Shown in pieces: positions 27,405 to 35,109 of a stretch of 57,090 bases of DNA; positions within the stretch are counted from its first letter, which is position 1, and each line of letters begins with the position of its first letter. A model generated the notes under the pieces. That model saw only the letters and a list, made by a program, of their open reading frames with translations. It searched no databases and was not told the origin of the DNA. The DNA comes from Bdellovibrionales bacterium GWB1_55_8 (lineage in GTDB: Bacteria > Bdellovibrionota > UBA1018). Location: the NCBI GenBank assembly GCA_001769835.1, contig MEPR01000036.1, positions 1 to 57,090 of the forward strand, in the 5' to 3' direction. The position numbers and the translations under genes were made by a program.

Positions 27405-27755
27405 GGGGACGATCCGGCTTCGACGGGAGTATTGACGTCCCAGATGCATGTCGGGGTGCCGTAGGCCCCGTTAAAAAACGGCAACCTGTAATTGGCAACG
27501 ATTACGCACTTGCAGCTTAATTAAGTTTAAGCAGCACGTTTTACCGGGTCTCGCCCATGGATTCGGATAAAACGTCATTTAGTGGGCTAGCTTCCACGGT
27601 CTCGCAGATGCCGCGGTCGCGAAACCAAAGTCTGCGGAGGGTCAGTGCAGTCTGTTTGTGGACGTCACCGGCTCAATCCAAAGCACAAACTACACATGTA
27701 GATTCTGGCGATTGATTGCTTTCGGACCTGGGTTCGACTCCCAGCGTCTCCACCA
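27405..27755 (+). ncRNA. ssrA: tmRNA (ssrA)
   Basis: About 351 nt. The tRNA-like 5' half GGGGACGATCCGGCTTCGAC and 3' half end in GGTTCGACTCCCAGCGTCTCCACCA; GGGGACG pairs with CGTCTCC, and CCA is encoded. Between them lies the tag reading frame: GGC AAC GAT TAC GCA CTT GCA GCT TAA at 27494-27520, giving the tag GNDYALAA, with the LAA end recognised by ClpXP. Together with SmpB it rescues ribosomes stalled on broken mRNA and marks the product for degradation. The tag is shorter than the 10 encoded residues in E. coli (ANDENYALAA), and the resume codon appears to be Gly. A terminator follows directly. Confidence 0.97.
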
Positions 27756-27760
27756 TTTTC

Positions 27761-27814
27761 AAAACGCCCGACGCTCCGGCCCTTTCAGGGCCTCGGCTCT
27801 CGGGCGTTTCTTTT
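27761..27814 (+). terminator. Rho-independent terminator of ssrA
   Basis: AAACGCCCGA and TCGGGCGTTT pair at the base, with an inner GGCCC/GGGCC stem at the top, followed by CTTTT. It lies 6 bases after the encoded CCA. Confidence 0.88.
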
Positions 27815-27840
27815 GCTCAATGTACTCCTGGCAGCCCTAT

Positions 27841-29376
27841 TCATTTACACGAAACAAAGTATTCCAACCTCTTGATCAGCGGCAGCGCCAGACGATCCGC
27901 CTCATAATCGAAATAGGAGACATTCCGATAATCACGACCTTCTCGGTAAGCCACCGGATCCAGTCCGTCCCCCTCTTTTTGAGAGATATCCTTGATCGCG
28001 AAATAGACGTTCCTGCCGCACTGAACTCTTGCTTGATCCTCATCGGCCAACTTCGTGCGGACCCAGCGCCCCACATACCCTGTCGTCTTGTGCACGAATT
28101 TTCCGACGAGAGACTCGGCAACCGAAAGGCGCGACTCAGGTAAAATGTGAACCGGAGTTGCGAAGGCCCAATTTGCATTCGTGATGGGCTCAAAGGCATA
28201 CCGAATTTCGTAGCTGGCATAGTCGTATTGCCAATCGACATATTTCCCGTTGAACCCTATTTCGAAAACTCTGTCATTCGGGAGATACATCACGGACGGG
28301 GAGTTGATCGTCTCATTGTTCTGCGGCTCGGGATCATTCTGAAACTCGATCTCGTCGTAATAAACCGAGAACTCCGGCTTGGCGAATCCTTGGTATCGCT
28401 TCACCGTCAGGTAGAAGCGAAACAGGCTCTCCATGTACGTTGCTCCGATGTTTCGAATGCTCTTCTTCGGCAAATGGGTGAAATTACCCATTCCGTTGTT
28501 ATGCTGAGGGTGGTTGTCGACGATCAGATGCATCCATCCGCCCCCTTGCGTGTAGTAATAGTGATACCAATGCCCCCCCAACAGAGTCGTTTCGGTGTTG
28601 TCCGCGATGACGAGGTTTTTGGGTACATAGCTGTAAGGTCCTATATCCACCGTCGAATACGGATAGCTGCCGGTTCCGCTCTGCAGGTCCGCGGGGGCCC
28701 TGAAATAGAGGCTCAGGCGATTCGCCCCTTTTGCCTCCGAAAAAGGAACAGGAGAACTCGTTGATGAGGTATTCACGAAATAGACGTTCGGCGTCCCGAC
28801 CACGAGCGAGCCATCCACGGGATTACTTCCGCCCGAGACGAGACTGAGAAACTCCTCTTTCGTATGAACGGGTAAGCCATTCGCAAGACAGGTGGGACCA
28901 TTCCCGTTCGGACAAGTCGTGGAATTCTTACCACCTGTAATCACGTGCCTGAGACTGTTTCCTTTTACGGCCGTATCCGAACTCAACTCCAAATAGCCGA
29001 AATGGTTGAACCCCATGTGCGATGTGTTGTAAGCGTCGCCCGCATACATATAGAAATAATTATAGATGTCAGGCCGGGAAGCATAAGCCATCGTATCGCG
29101 AAAGCCCGCGACTCCGTTGCTCATGGGAAATCGGTTATCGCGATTCGTCACGTCTGTACTGTAGACCCAGGTCCCTCCGGGTCCAGGAATTTCAGAGGCA
29201 AGAGTCGCCGGAAAGTCATCGAAGTTTTGAAAGAATGAAACACTTCGGACCGAAGACTCCCCGTCCTCGACCGAAGACTCCCCGTCCTCTTCGATCCCGT
29301 AAATGGAACGGGCGCGCTCGCACCCGACAATCAGCAGCAAAACCAGAAGAAATGCAAACCACCTGGGTGAACCCAC
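27841..29376 (-). CDS. Lipoprotein of unknown function, concanavalin-like architecture possible
   Basis: 511 residues from GTG at 29376. A signal peptide ends in LLIVGC, a lipobox. After a short acidic repeat, the chain is rich in Tyr, Asn, Gly and aromatic residues with little helix, as in beta-sandwich or lectin-like secreted proteins (GHWYHYYYTQGGGWMHLIVDNH; FSVYYDEIEF). The DEIEF segment after a long polar beta region is what one sees in secreted glycan-binding folds, but I recognise no named family. Cysteines are few (TTCPNGNGPTC, a likely disulfide loop). It stands alone between the tmRNA and a divergent small gene. Confidence 0.7.
   Translation of the reverse strand: MGSPRWFAFLLVLLLIVGCERARSIYGIEEDGESSVEDGESSVRSVSFFQNFDDFPATLASEIPGPGGTWVYSTDVTNRDNRFPMSNGVAGFRDTMAYASRPDIYNYFYMYAGDAYNTSHMGFNHFGYLELSSDTAVKGNSLRHVITGGKNSTTCPNGNGPTCLANGLPVHTKEEFLSLVSGGSNPVDGSLVVGTPNVYFVNTSSTSSPVPFSEAKGANRLSLYFRAPADLQSGTGSYPYSTVDIGPYSYVPKNLVIADNTETTLLGGHWYHYYYTQGGGWMHLIVDNHPQHNNGMGNFTHLPKKSIRNIGATYMESLFRFYLTVKRYQGFAKPEFSVYYDEIEFQNDPEPQNNETINSPSVMYLPNDRVFEIGFNGKYVDWQYDYASYEIRYAFEPITNANWAFATPVHILPESRLSVAESLVGKFVHKTTGYVGRWVRTKLADEDQARVQCGRNVYFAIKDISQKEGDGLDPVAYREGRDYRNVSYFDYEADRLALPLIKRLEYFVSCK
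29248..29289 (-). repeat. Exact 21-bp tandem duplication in the lipoprotein gene
   Basis: GACCGAAGACTCCCCGTCCTC occurs twice back to back (29248-29268, 29269-29289). In frame it duplicates seven residues, EDGESSV, just after the lipid-attached cysteine, lengthening the tether. Exact identity suggests a recent event. Confidence 0.9.
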
Positions 29377-29414
29377 TCTCTCATTATGACATCCCTACTT
29401 TCGGAGCAAAAACT

Positions 29415-29430
29415 GTGTCTTCTAAGACAC
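29415..29430. promoter_or_regulatory. 16-bp inverted repeat, candidate operator
   Basis: GTGTCTT and AAGACAC are perfect 7-bp inverse copies around CT. It lies in the 173-bp gap between divergent genes (starts 29376 minus and 29550 plus) and is too short-looped to be a good RNA hairpin, which favours a protein-binding site. Confidence 0.35.
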
Positions 29431-29549
29431 CTCCAGTCAAGTGCCGGCGTCCGCTGTGAACGGGACGCCCCATCTCGTGGGCTGGCATCACTTCCGCAAG
29501 GGGATTTAGATCTCTATTTAAAAGATTGAACCCCGCGGATCGGAGACAG

Positions 29550-29855
29550 ATGAGAACATTATTAAAAATTTCGATGGATGTAGAGAAAGCGAGCAGGGCC
29601 ATTCAAGACGGCAGCATGCAGCGGGTGATGAATTCCGTATTGGACGAGATTCACCCGGAAGCCGCTTACTTCACTGCTGAACACGGAAGGCGAACAGCCT
29701 TTATCTTCTTTGATTTGGCAGACCCATCGCAGATTCCTGCGATCGCTGAGCCGTTCTTCTCGACGCTTGGTGCCGAGATTGAACTAAGCCCTGTCATGAA
29801 CCGAGACGATCTCAAGAAAGGGCTTCAGAACTTTAGCGTGAAAAAGGCGGCTTAG
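29550..29855 (+). CDS. Small conserved-looking protein of unknown function
   Basis: 101 residues from the ATG at 29550, with GGAG a few bases upstream; an in-frame ATG at 29526 adds 8 residues without a ribosome site. The sequence (MRTLLKISMDVEKASRAIQD, then HPEAAYFTAEHGRRTAFIFFDL and LSPVMNRDDL) has the alternation of a small ferredoxin-like alpha/beta fold of the kind seen in DUF3303 or dimeric barrel proteins. No catalytic residue can be named. It lies 38 bp upstream of an AHSA1-family gene on the same strand, so they likely share a message. Cytoplasmic. Confidence 0.7.
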   Translation: MRTLLKISMDVEKASRAIQDGSMQRVMNSVLDEIHPEAAYFTAEHGRRTAFIFFDLADPSQIPAIAEPFFSTLGAEIELSPVMNRDDLKKGLQNFSVKKAA

Positions 29856-29893
29856 TTTCCGCAGCCTCTCACAGTTCCATCAAGGACAACACC

Positions 29894-30397
29894 ATGGCCG
29901 AAAAACCAGATACTCTCAAACTCACTCGTACCTTCGATGCCCCACGCGACGTCGTGTTCGACGCCTGGACAGACCCCAAACTGATTGAACGCTGGTGGGG
30001 CCCGAAAGGTTTCACGGTACCCGTCTGCAAAATGGATCTCCGCATAGGAGGCGTTTATCTCAACTGCATGCGATCGCCCGAGAGCAAGGATTACTGGAGT
30101 ACCGGTGTCTATCGTGAAATCGTCCGACCGGAGCGGCTTGTCTGCACGGATTCATTTGCTGACGAGACAGGCAAGGTGGTCCCCGCATCCTACTATGGGA
30201 TGAGCCCGGACTTTCCACTGGAACTGGTCATCAAAATCACCTTCTCTTCTGACGAAGAAGGTAAAACGAAGCTCACCCTTGAACACGTCGGCATGCCTGC
30301 CAGCGAGCACGAGATGTGTTCATCGGGATGGAACGAATCATTCGACAAACTCGAGAACGTCACGCGCGAGCTGGCTGCTTCCCGCAAAGTCGCCTGA
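29894..30397 (+). CDS. AHSA1-like SRPBCC domain protein
   Basis: 167 residues forming a single START/SRPBCC fold. TRTFDAPRDVVFDAWTDPKLIERWWGPKGFT is the hallmark N-terminal helix-turn, and TKLTLEHVGMP followed by WNESFDKLENV is the C-terminal strand and long helix. Bacterial members bind hydrophobic ligands or act as toxin-antitoxin or stress proteins; the eukaryotic namesake activates Hsp90. The ATG at 29894 has AGG upstream. Its last 60 bp overlap the convergent secreted-protein gene, so the two messages are complementary at their 3' ends. It seems co-transcribed with the small gene upstream. Confidence 0.9.
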   Translation: MAEKPDTLKLTRTFDAPRDVVFDAWTDPKLIERWWGPKGFTVPVCKMDLRIGGVYLNCMRSPESKDYWSTGVYREIVRPERLVCTDSFADETGKVVPASYYGMSPDFPLELVIKITFSSDEEGKTKLTLEHVGMPASEHEMCSSGWNESFDKLENVTRELAASRKVA

Positions 30398-32005
30398 GTG
30401 AACCCTTTTGTCAGAGCAGAGCTTCTTCATTTGCGCCAGGGATTTGATGCGAAGAACGCCCACGTCAACGATGGACCTGCCCGGTCCGCATAGGTCCTGG
30501 CTCTGATCCGCGCCGTCTCCCAGAAGCGTGATGCCAGGCTGAATGATGAGGCGGGCCCGCCGCCCCGACCAGTAAGAGCGGTTCACCTCAATGGCAGCAC
30601 GAAGATCCTTGATGGTCGCTGCCGCGCCAACTGTAATCAAAGCATCGGAATCGAGCTTGAGACCGGACCCCTGGATCAGGACTTTACTCTCCATCTTCAT
30701 CATTCCGCCGACCAGAAGTTCAGTATCCTGAATCAGAGCGCCAGATTCCAACTCCAATGTGTCCCAGCGGTACAAGCCCTTCACTATGGAGTTTTCAATC
30801 CGGGCGCCGGCCTCCATGGAAAGATCCCTGAGACTGATCTCACTGTTCTCAAGCGCGGCACCCGTTTTCACTTCAACTGAACTTGCGATCTTCAGCTTTG
30901 AGGCTCTGATCGCGCTTCGGGCGCCAATCGTCAAAGACGCCATGTTGTCAGATGCGCTGATTTCGGATTCCGTGAGCGCCGAATCGGGCCCCACGTGCAC
31001 TGTCAGATGTGAATTTCCAGAAGCTCGAAGTTCCGCATTTTCGACCATCGCGCCATCCTCGAGATGAAGGGTGACATCACGATCGACGACCGTAGCTATG
31101 ACATGAGCATTGGATCCCAGCCGTAAACCAGTCGGAGCGGCCGTACCTTTCGGGATGAAGCTCGATCCCGATCCGATCAGGCAGCGGCCCCAGCACCGGA
31201 GACGAAGGGCGACGCTTTCCTCGCCCAGCATGGAATTCGGCCCCAGAACACTTCCCAATCCCAGAGTCGCGGAAGGGTGAATGTCAGCTTTGGCAGAGGC
31301 GACACCCGCTCCGTTCCGTACTATTTTCCAGAGGTTTCCTGAAAGATCCTTGAATACGGCGCCCAGCTCGAGCTGAACGATTCGCCTCATGAGCAAATTG
31401 AGAGTGTCGAGCTGATGATCGGAGAGGGTCACCCGTTCGTTCCCCCGCAACTGGGAGTTCATAATCTCGAGGCCGAGCTCCACGCCGTCGGTGACATCAG
31501 CAATGAAGGATCCGGGAGCCGCCACTTTAAGGGCCCTCAGTCGCTCGTGAATGATGAGCTTCGCCTGTTCGCGAATCGTCATCTTTCTGAAGTCAGGCTC
31601 AGAGATGAGTGTGAGATGGCCTTCCGTGCACGCCACAAGTTTCTGCTCTCCGCCCGCAGGCACGCCGCCCAGCTCTACCCGACGGCAATCCAGTGGGCCG
31701 GTTGCGTAGCGGTATTCGACATAGGGGTTCAGAACGTTTGCGGAAAGGAAGGTGTTCTCTGCGCCAAAAGCTTCCAGCACCTCGCCGGCTCGCAATAGTT
31801 CCTCTTTCAGTGTCGGATGAAATTCCATCGGTTTGCCCGGTCGGACAACAAAAGGATCGGCCAAAATGATTCGGTCATCGGGCAGGATCAGGATGTCGCC
31901 GCCGCCGCTACTTTCATTGCCGGCGAAACTGTTCACCGGCGCCACAAGCAGGGGCGAGATCGCCAGAAGAAAGACTGCTTTTTTGCAGACACTTGAAAAC
32001 GACAT
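30338..32005 (-). CDS. Secreted protein with hexapeptide/beta-helix-like repeats
   Basis: 555 residues with a signal peptide (cleaved after about VNSFAG). The mature protein starts with ESSGGGDILILPDDRIILADP. The second half, from about residue 245, is a run of short turns such as IHPSATLGLGSVLGPNSMLG, SNAHVIATV, NSHLTVHVGPDSALTESEISA and GALIQDTELLVG, in a pattern of roughly 18-20 residues per rung, as in beta-helix or bactofilin-like folds. No active-site motif. Cysteines are sparse. The 3' end overlaps the AHSA1 gene by 60 bp. The upstream region holds two perfect dyads. Probably periplasmic or surface-exposed; function unknown. Confidence 0.75.
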   Translation of the reverse strand: MSFSSVCKKAVFLLAISPLLVAPVNSFAGNESSGGGDILILPDDRIILADPFVVRPGKPMEFHPTLKEELLRAGEVLEAFGAENTFLSANVLNPYVEYRYATGPLDCRRVELGGVPAGGEQKLVACTEGHLTLISEPDFRKMTIREQAKLIIHERLRALKVAAPGSFIADVTDGVELGLEIMNSQLRGNERVTLSDHQLDTLNLLMRRIVQLELGAVFKDLSGNLWKIVRNGAGVASAKADIHPSATLGLGSVLGPNSMLGEESVALRLRCWGRCLIGSGSSFIPKGTAAPTGLRLGSNAHVIATVVDRDVTLHLEDGAMVENAELRASGNSHLTVHVGPDSALTESEISASDNMASLTIGARSAIRASKLKIASSVEVKTGAALENSEISLRDLSMEAGARIENSIVKGLYRWDTLELESGALIQDTELLVGGMMKMESKVLIQGSGLKLDSDALITVGAAATIKDLRAAIEVNRSYWSGRRARLIIQPGITLLGDGADQSQDLCGPGRSIVDVGVLRIKSLAQMKKLCSDKRVHSGDFAGSSQLARDVLEFVE

Positions 32006-32023
32006 TTGAACACCTCGGGCAGA

Positions 32024-32044
32024 CCTGCGCCACGATAGCGCAGG
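32024..32044 (-). promoter_or_regulatory. 7-bp hairpin in the leader of the beta-helix gene
   Basis: CCTGCGC (32024-32030) and GCGCAGG (32038-32044) are perfect inverse copies around seven bases, 19-39 bases before the start at 32005. Stable as RNA; role unknown. Confidence 0.4.
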
Positions 32045-32056
32045 GGAATATCATAC

Positions 32057-32071
32057 TGACTAAATTAGTCA
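32057..32071. promoter_or_regulatory. 15-bp perfect dyad overlapping a -35-like element
   Basis: TGACTAAATTAGTCA is a perfect palindrome around a central A. On the minus strand it overlaps TTGACT, a -35-like hexamer directed at the gene starting at 32005, so a bound repressor would block that promoter. The matching -10 is not clear. Confidence 0.45.
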
Positions 32072-32131
32072 AGTAATGGCGAACACCATGAATTCATTTA
32101 TGATTGCAACATTATGCGAACGCTAAGGCGC

Positions 32132-32572
32132 TTACAAAGCCTCTCTAAGGAGCCGAAGGACCCTCGAGGCCGTCTCCTTTACGTTGAGCATCGACTGAAG
32201 TGCAGCAGATTTCGCTGCCTCGAACTGGGTTGGTTTGTAGCCCCGGCAAAGAGCGGAAACGACGTTGTCCCGGAGGCGTTCCGATTTCATTTCAGAAATC
32301 ATTTCGTTGAGCGCCACGCGATTTTCCGTGTCTTCAGAGAAATACGGCAGGCGCTGCAGGTCCCCGTTCAGAGTGGCGATATTGAAGCAGGCTTCCGCGA
32401 GCGAAGCGCCGACCTGCTCGGAGCCCAAAGTGAGCCAGCTGAGTTCCGCCTGATTCATCAGGAGATAGACCTCTTTTCTCATCTCCTGTGCGGGAAGCGT
32501 CGTCTGCGCCCAGACGCATGGCGCGGCGGCAAAAAGGCCCACTGCTGTGAGGATCGAAATACTTCTTTTCAT
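32132..32572 (-). CDS. Small secreted protein of unknown function
   Basis: 146 residues with a signal peptide (MKRSISILTAVGLFAAAPCV, cleaved after WAQ). The mature part is all-helical and carries two cysteines (EACFNIA, ALCRGYK) that could form one disulfide. A GGAGT ribosome site precedes the ATG at 32572. No family recognised. It is followed on the same strand, after about 130 bp, by the secreted beta-helix-like gene, and lies divergent from the TIGR02147 regulator across 163 bp. Confidence 0.75.
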   Translation of the reverse strand: MKRSISILTAVGLFAAAPCVWAQTTLPAQEMRKEVYLLMNQAELSWLTLGSEQVGASLAEACFNIATLNGDLQRLPYFSEDTENRVALNEMISEMKSERLRDNVVSALCRGYKPTQFEAAKSAALQSMLNVKETASRVLRLLREAL

Positions 32573-32706
32573 GGGTGACTCCTTCGTTCTTTTGCTCGTC
32601 GCGAGAGCGGTTAGTAAGTTTGCCGCGACGCAGCAACAACTACAGGAGCCACCTCGGTTGCTCTAGAAGAAATTAATAAATAATGCCGTATAAAATTTAG
32701 TTATAG

Positions 32707-32727
32707 TGCCTTAAACTAATCAAGGCA
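32707..32727 (+). promoter_or_regulatory. Inverted repeat over the ribosome site of the TIGR02147 gene
   Basis: TGCCTT (32707-32712) and AAGGCA (32722-32727) are perfect inverse copies around nine bases. AAGG is the only Shine-Dalgarno-like element before the ATG at 32736, ten bases away. It could be an RNA hairpin or an autoregulatory operator. A 6-bp stem may also occur by chance. Confidence 0.35.
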
Positions 32728-32735
32728 TTGAAATC

Positions 32736-33557
32736 ATGAAAAAAGATATCTTTCAGTACCGTGACTATAAAGCGTATATCGAGGATTGGATTACGGCCCA
32801 GCCCGCCCGTGGGCGGGGCCTCAAAGCAAAACTCGCGGAGGTCATGGGGTGCAACACGACCTACGTTGCGCAAATCCTGAACGCGAATGCCCACCTGAGT
32901 TCCGAGCAGGCCGAGCGCGCCTCGCGATTCATCGGTCACAGCTACTCTGAAACGCTTTTCTTTCAGCTCTTGGTTCAGCACGCGCGTGCGGGCACACGTG
33001 AATTCAAGGCGCTGATACAGAAACAAATCGAGCAGGCGATCGAAAACCACCACAACCTTTCAAAGCGGCTCGAGTTCAAGAAGGTGCTCGGGCCTGAAGA
33101 TCAACTCACCTACTACAGCGCCTGGTACTATGCGGCTGTTCACGTGGTGCTCTCGATTCCGGAGTTGCAGATGAAGGAACCAATTGCTCGATATTTTGGA
33201 CTGCCGCTTCGGATCATTTCAGATGTTCTGAATTTCCTCACGGCTGCAGGCCTTGCCACTGAAAACAGTGGCCGATACACAACGGGCCCGGTCAGCATTC
33301 ACCTTCCGAAAGATTCTCCGGCAATCACGAAACTTCACGCCAATTGGCGTGTTCAGGCCATTGAATCCCTGAACCGACGCAACGAGGAAGACCTGCACTA
33401 CTCATCAGTGATCGCCATCAGCAGCGCTGATTATCCCGCGGTGCGCACGATTCTGATCGAAGCGATAGAAAGGATCAGGGCCGTGGTGCGCGAATCGAAA
33501 GAGAACGCGGCGTATTGTTATTGCCTGGATCTCTTCTCCCTCAGACGCGAAAGATAG
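32736..33557 (+). CDS. TIGR02147 family protein (putative DNA-binding regulator)
   Basis: 273 residues. The start FQYRDYKAYIEDWI and the LAEVMGCNTTYVAQILN helix-turn-helix, followed by LSSEQAERASRFIG, match the TIGR02147 family. The helical middle continues with YYSAWYYAAVHVVLSIPE, and a winged-helix-like segment RIISDVLNFLTAAGLATENSGRYTTG follows. The family is known mainly from Fibrobacter and Bdellovibrio-type genomes, in many paralogs, with an unproven role as transcription regulator. ATG at 32736. Its neighbours on both sides are secreted-protein genes, possible targets. No cofactor or receiver domain is visible. Confidence 0.88.
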   Translation: MKKDIFQYRDYKAYIEDWITAQPARGRGLKAKLAEVMGCNTTYVAQILNANAHLSSEQAERASRFIGHSYSETLFFQLLVQHARAGTREFKALIQKQIEQAIENHHNLSKRLEFKKVLGPEDQLTYYSAWYYAAVHVVLSIPELQMKEPIARYFGLPLRIISDVLNFLTAAGLATENSGRYTTGPVSIHLPKDSPAITKLHANWRVQAIESLNRRNEEDLHYSSVIAISSADYPAVRTILIEAIERIRAVVRESKENAAYCYCLDLFSLRRER

Positions 33558-33698
33558 GACCGAACCGCTCTATCACCGCACTTCCGGACCGGAGCATTCC
33601 CGCACTGTGCCACAATCGGCGCTTCCCAATTGAGTCTTGCCGTATCGCCTTTGCCATACTAAACAGCACTCAGGTTCGTTTCACCGGAGGTCGCTATC

Positions 33699-34169
33699 AT
33701 GAAAAGATCCGTTTTGTGCGCGTTTGGGCTCCTCGTTTCTTTTTCGGTCAATGCCGCGGATTGGAAACACGTTTTTCTGACGTCAGCTGACGGGACAAAG
33801 ATCTCTCTGGATTATCAGTCTAGAGAGGAAAACGTTGCATCGCCGGGACGTTCGCCCGTCATGGAGACGTCGGCACATCCGTTCTGGATTAACATTGTGA
33901 ACCCTGCATTTGATTCGCAAGACCGCGTGCAAGCGGTTTTGATTACTTTCGCCATCAAGGAGGGCGGCGCCGTTTTGCAACACGACGTTAAAACGCTCGA
34001 CCTGAGCTACGCCGGAGACCATCGCTTTACGGCGGAAACTGATCCTGTTTCCATTTTTCGGACGGACTTCAGCACCTATACGGATTTCATTCAGGAGCTC
34101 TCGATTTCAGTGAACGACAACGCAATGGGCGGCGCCTCTCGTTTCCACTTTCAACTCGAACGTTTTTGA
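33699..34169 (+). CDS. Small secreted protein of unknown function
   Basis: 156 residues with a signal peptide (MKRSVLCAFGLLVSFSVNA, then ADW). GGAGG lies eight bases before the ATG at 33699. The mature chain alternates in beta-strand fashion (ADWKHVFLTSADGTKISLDY, AVLITFAIKEGG, RFHFQLERF), and the start and end strands suggest a small Ig-like or jelly-roll fold. There is no cysteine in the mature part and no catalytic motif. It follows the TIGR02147 regulator by 141 bp on the same strand. Function unknown. Confidence 0.72.
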   Translation: MKRSVLCAFGLLVSFSVNAADWKHVFLTSADGTKISLDYQSREENVASPGRSPVMETSAHPFWINIVNPAFDSQDRVQAVLITFAIKEGGAVLQHDVKTLDLSYAGDHRFTAETDPVSIFRTDFSTYTDFIQELSISVNDNAMGGASRFHFQLERF

Positions 34170-34239
34170 TAAGGAGGTCGGCGGAAGGTAGGCTGCGGAT
34201 CGCGCATACCCCGGAGATGCACGGTTCGAGTTTTAGAAG

Positions 34240-35028
34240 TTATTCGCCAGCGGCTTTGTTCGCTGTGGTCCCGGCCTTCACCCGTGCTCCTTTGCTTCCA
34301 CCCGCTTCTGTGACGGACTTAGTGTCACTGGCAGCGCTGATCATCGGACAGTCACCCACAAGGCCCACTTGCTCCCCGGTAGCAGTTTCTTGGCCCTCGA
34401 CTCCTTCCGGAAGCACGCCTGAAGGAAGGCCTTTGATGCCGGAGGCGGTGCTCAAGACGGGGTTTTGCGGCTTACAGTCGCGATTCTCTCCGCGCGTTTT
34501 AAACTGAACGATGTAAGATGCGGTCGTCGAAAGTCCATCGCTTACCGCCGCCTCGCCCTGAACCTGATAGTACTGATGTCCGCGGACCATCAACTCCGCT
34601 CTTTCGAGGGACCTCAGGCTTTTCGAGAAAGGTAAATCCATCCGGCCCATTGCATCGAGCTTCAGAGGAGCCCGCGCGATGATCTCCTGGTTCTCATCAA
34701 CGGCGATGATTTCAACATCCGTCTGCCAAAGAGTGATTTTCCGGCCGTCCGGGGCTTTCTCCTCTCTCTTTGCGTCTGCCGCGATCGACTGCCAACGATA
34801 ACGCGATCCGTCCCGTACGCAACGCAAGTAGGACACACCCATGGACACGGAGTTCTGCCCCTCTTTTCGTTTCAACTGCAAAATCCTGTAGGCGGTATGG
34901 CCGACGTCCGCCCGGCTCTCGCAAGCACCCTTCAAATTGACCTTCGCCTCGAGCACCTGCGCGTTCACCCCTGAAGAGTATCCCGACAGAAGTACGGCGC
35001 AGGTCAGTAAAAGTGCAATCGGACTCAT
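34240..35028 (-). CDS. Secreted protein of unknown function downstream of the radical SAM operon
   Basis: 262 residues from the ATG at 35028, which follows GGGGG; the in-frame ATG at 35085 adds 19 residues with no ribosome site. A signal peptide (MSPIALLLTCAVLLSGY...) is cleaved near VNAQ. The mature part is beta-rich with a few cysteines (KGACESR, YLRCVRD, NRDCKPQ, GDCPM), likely two disulfides. The last 70 residues are Gly/Ser/Thr-rich and probably unstructured. It follows the repeat-rich secreted gene by 81 bp on the same strand and may belong to the operon that starts with the twitch radical SAM gene. Confidence 0.68.
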   Translation of the reverse strand: MSPIALLLTCAVLLSGYSSGVNAQVLEAKVNLKGACESRADVGHTAYRILQLKRKEGQNSVSMGVSYLRCVRDGSRYRWQSIAADAKREEKAPDGRKITLWQTDVEIIAVDENQEIIARAPLKLDAMGRMDLPFSKSLRSLERAELMVRGHQYYQVQGEAAVSDGLSTTASYIVQFKTRGENRDCKPQNPVLSTASGIKGLPSGVLPEGVEGQETATGEQVGLVGDCPMISAASDTKSVTEAGGSKGARVKAGTTANKAAGE

Positions 35029-35109
35029 GAGACCCCCTAAAATTTTGCGAAAGCTAAACGAACGACTCATATACAAGAATACCACAATCCGAAAATGGCT
35101 CCCAATTTG

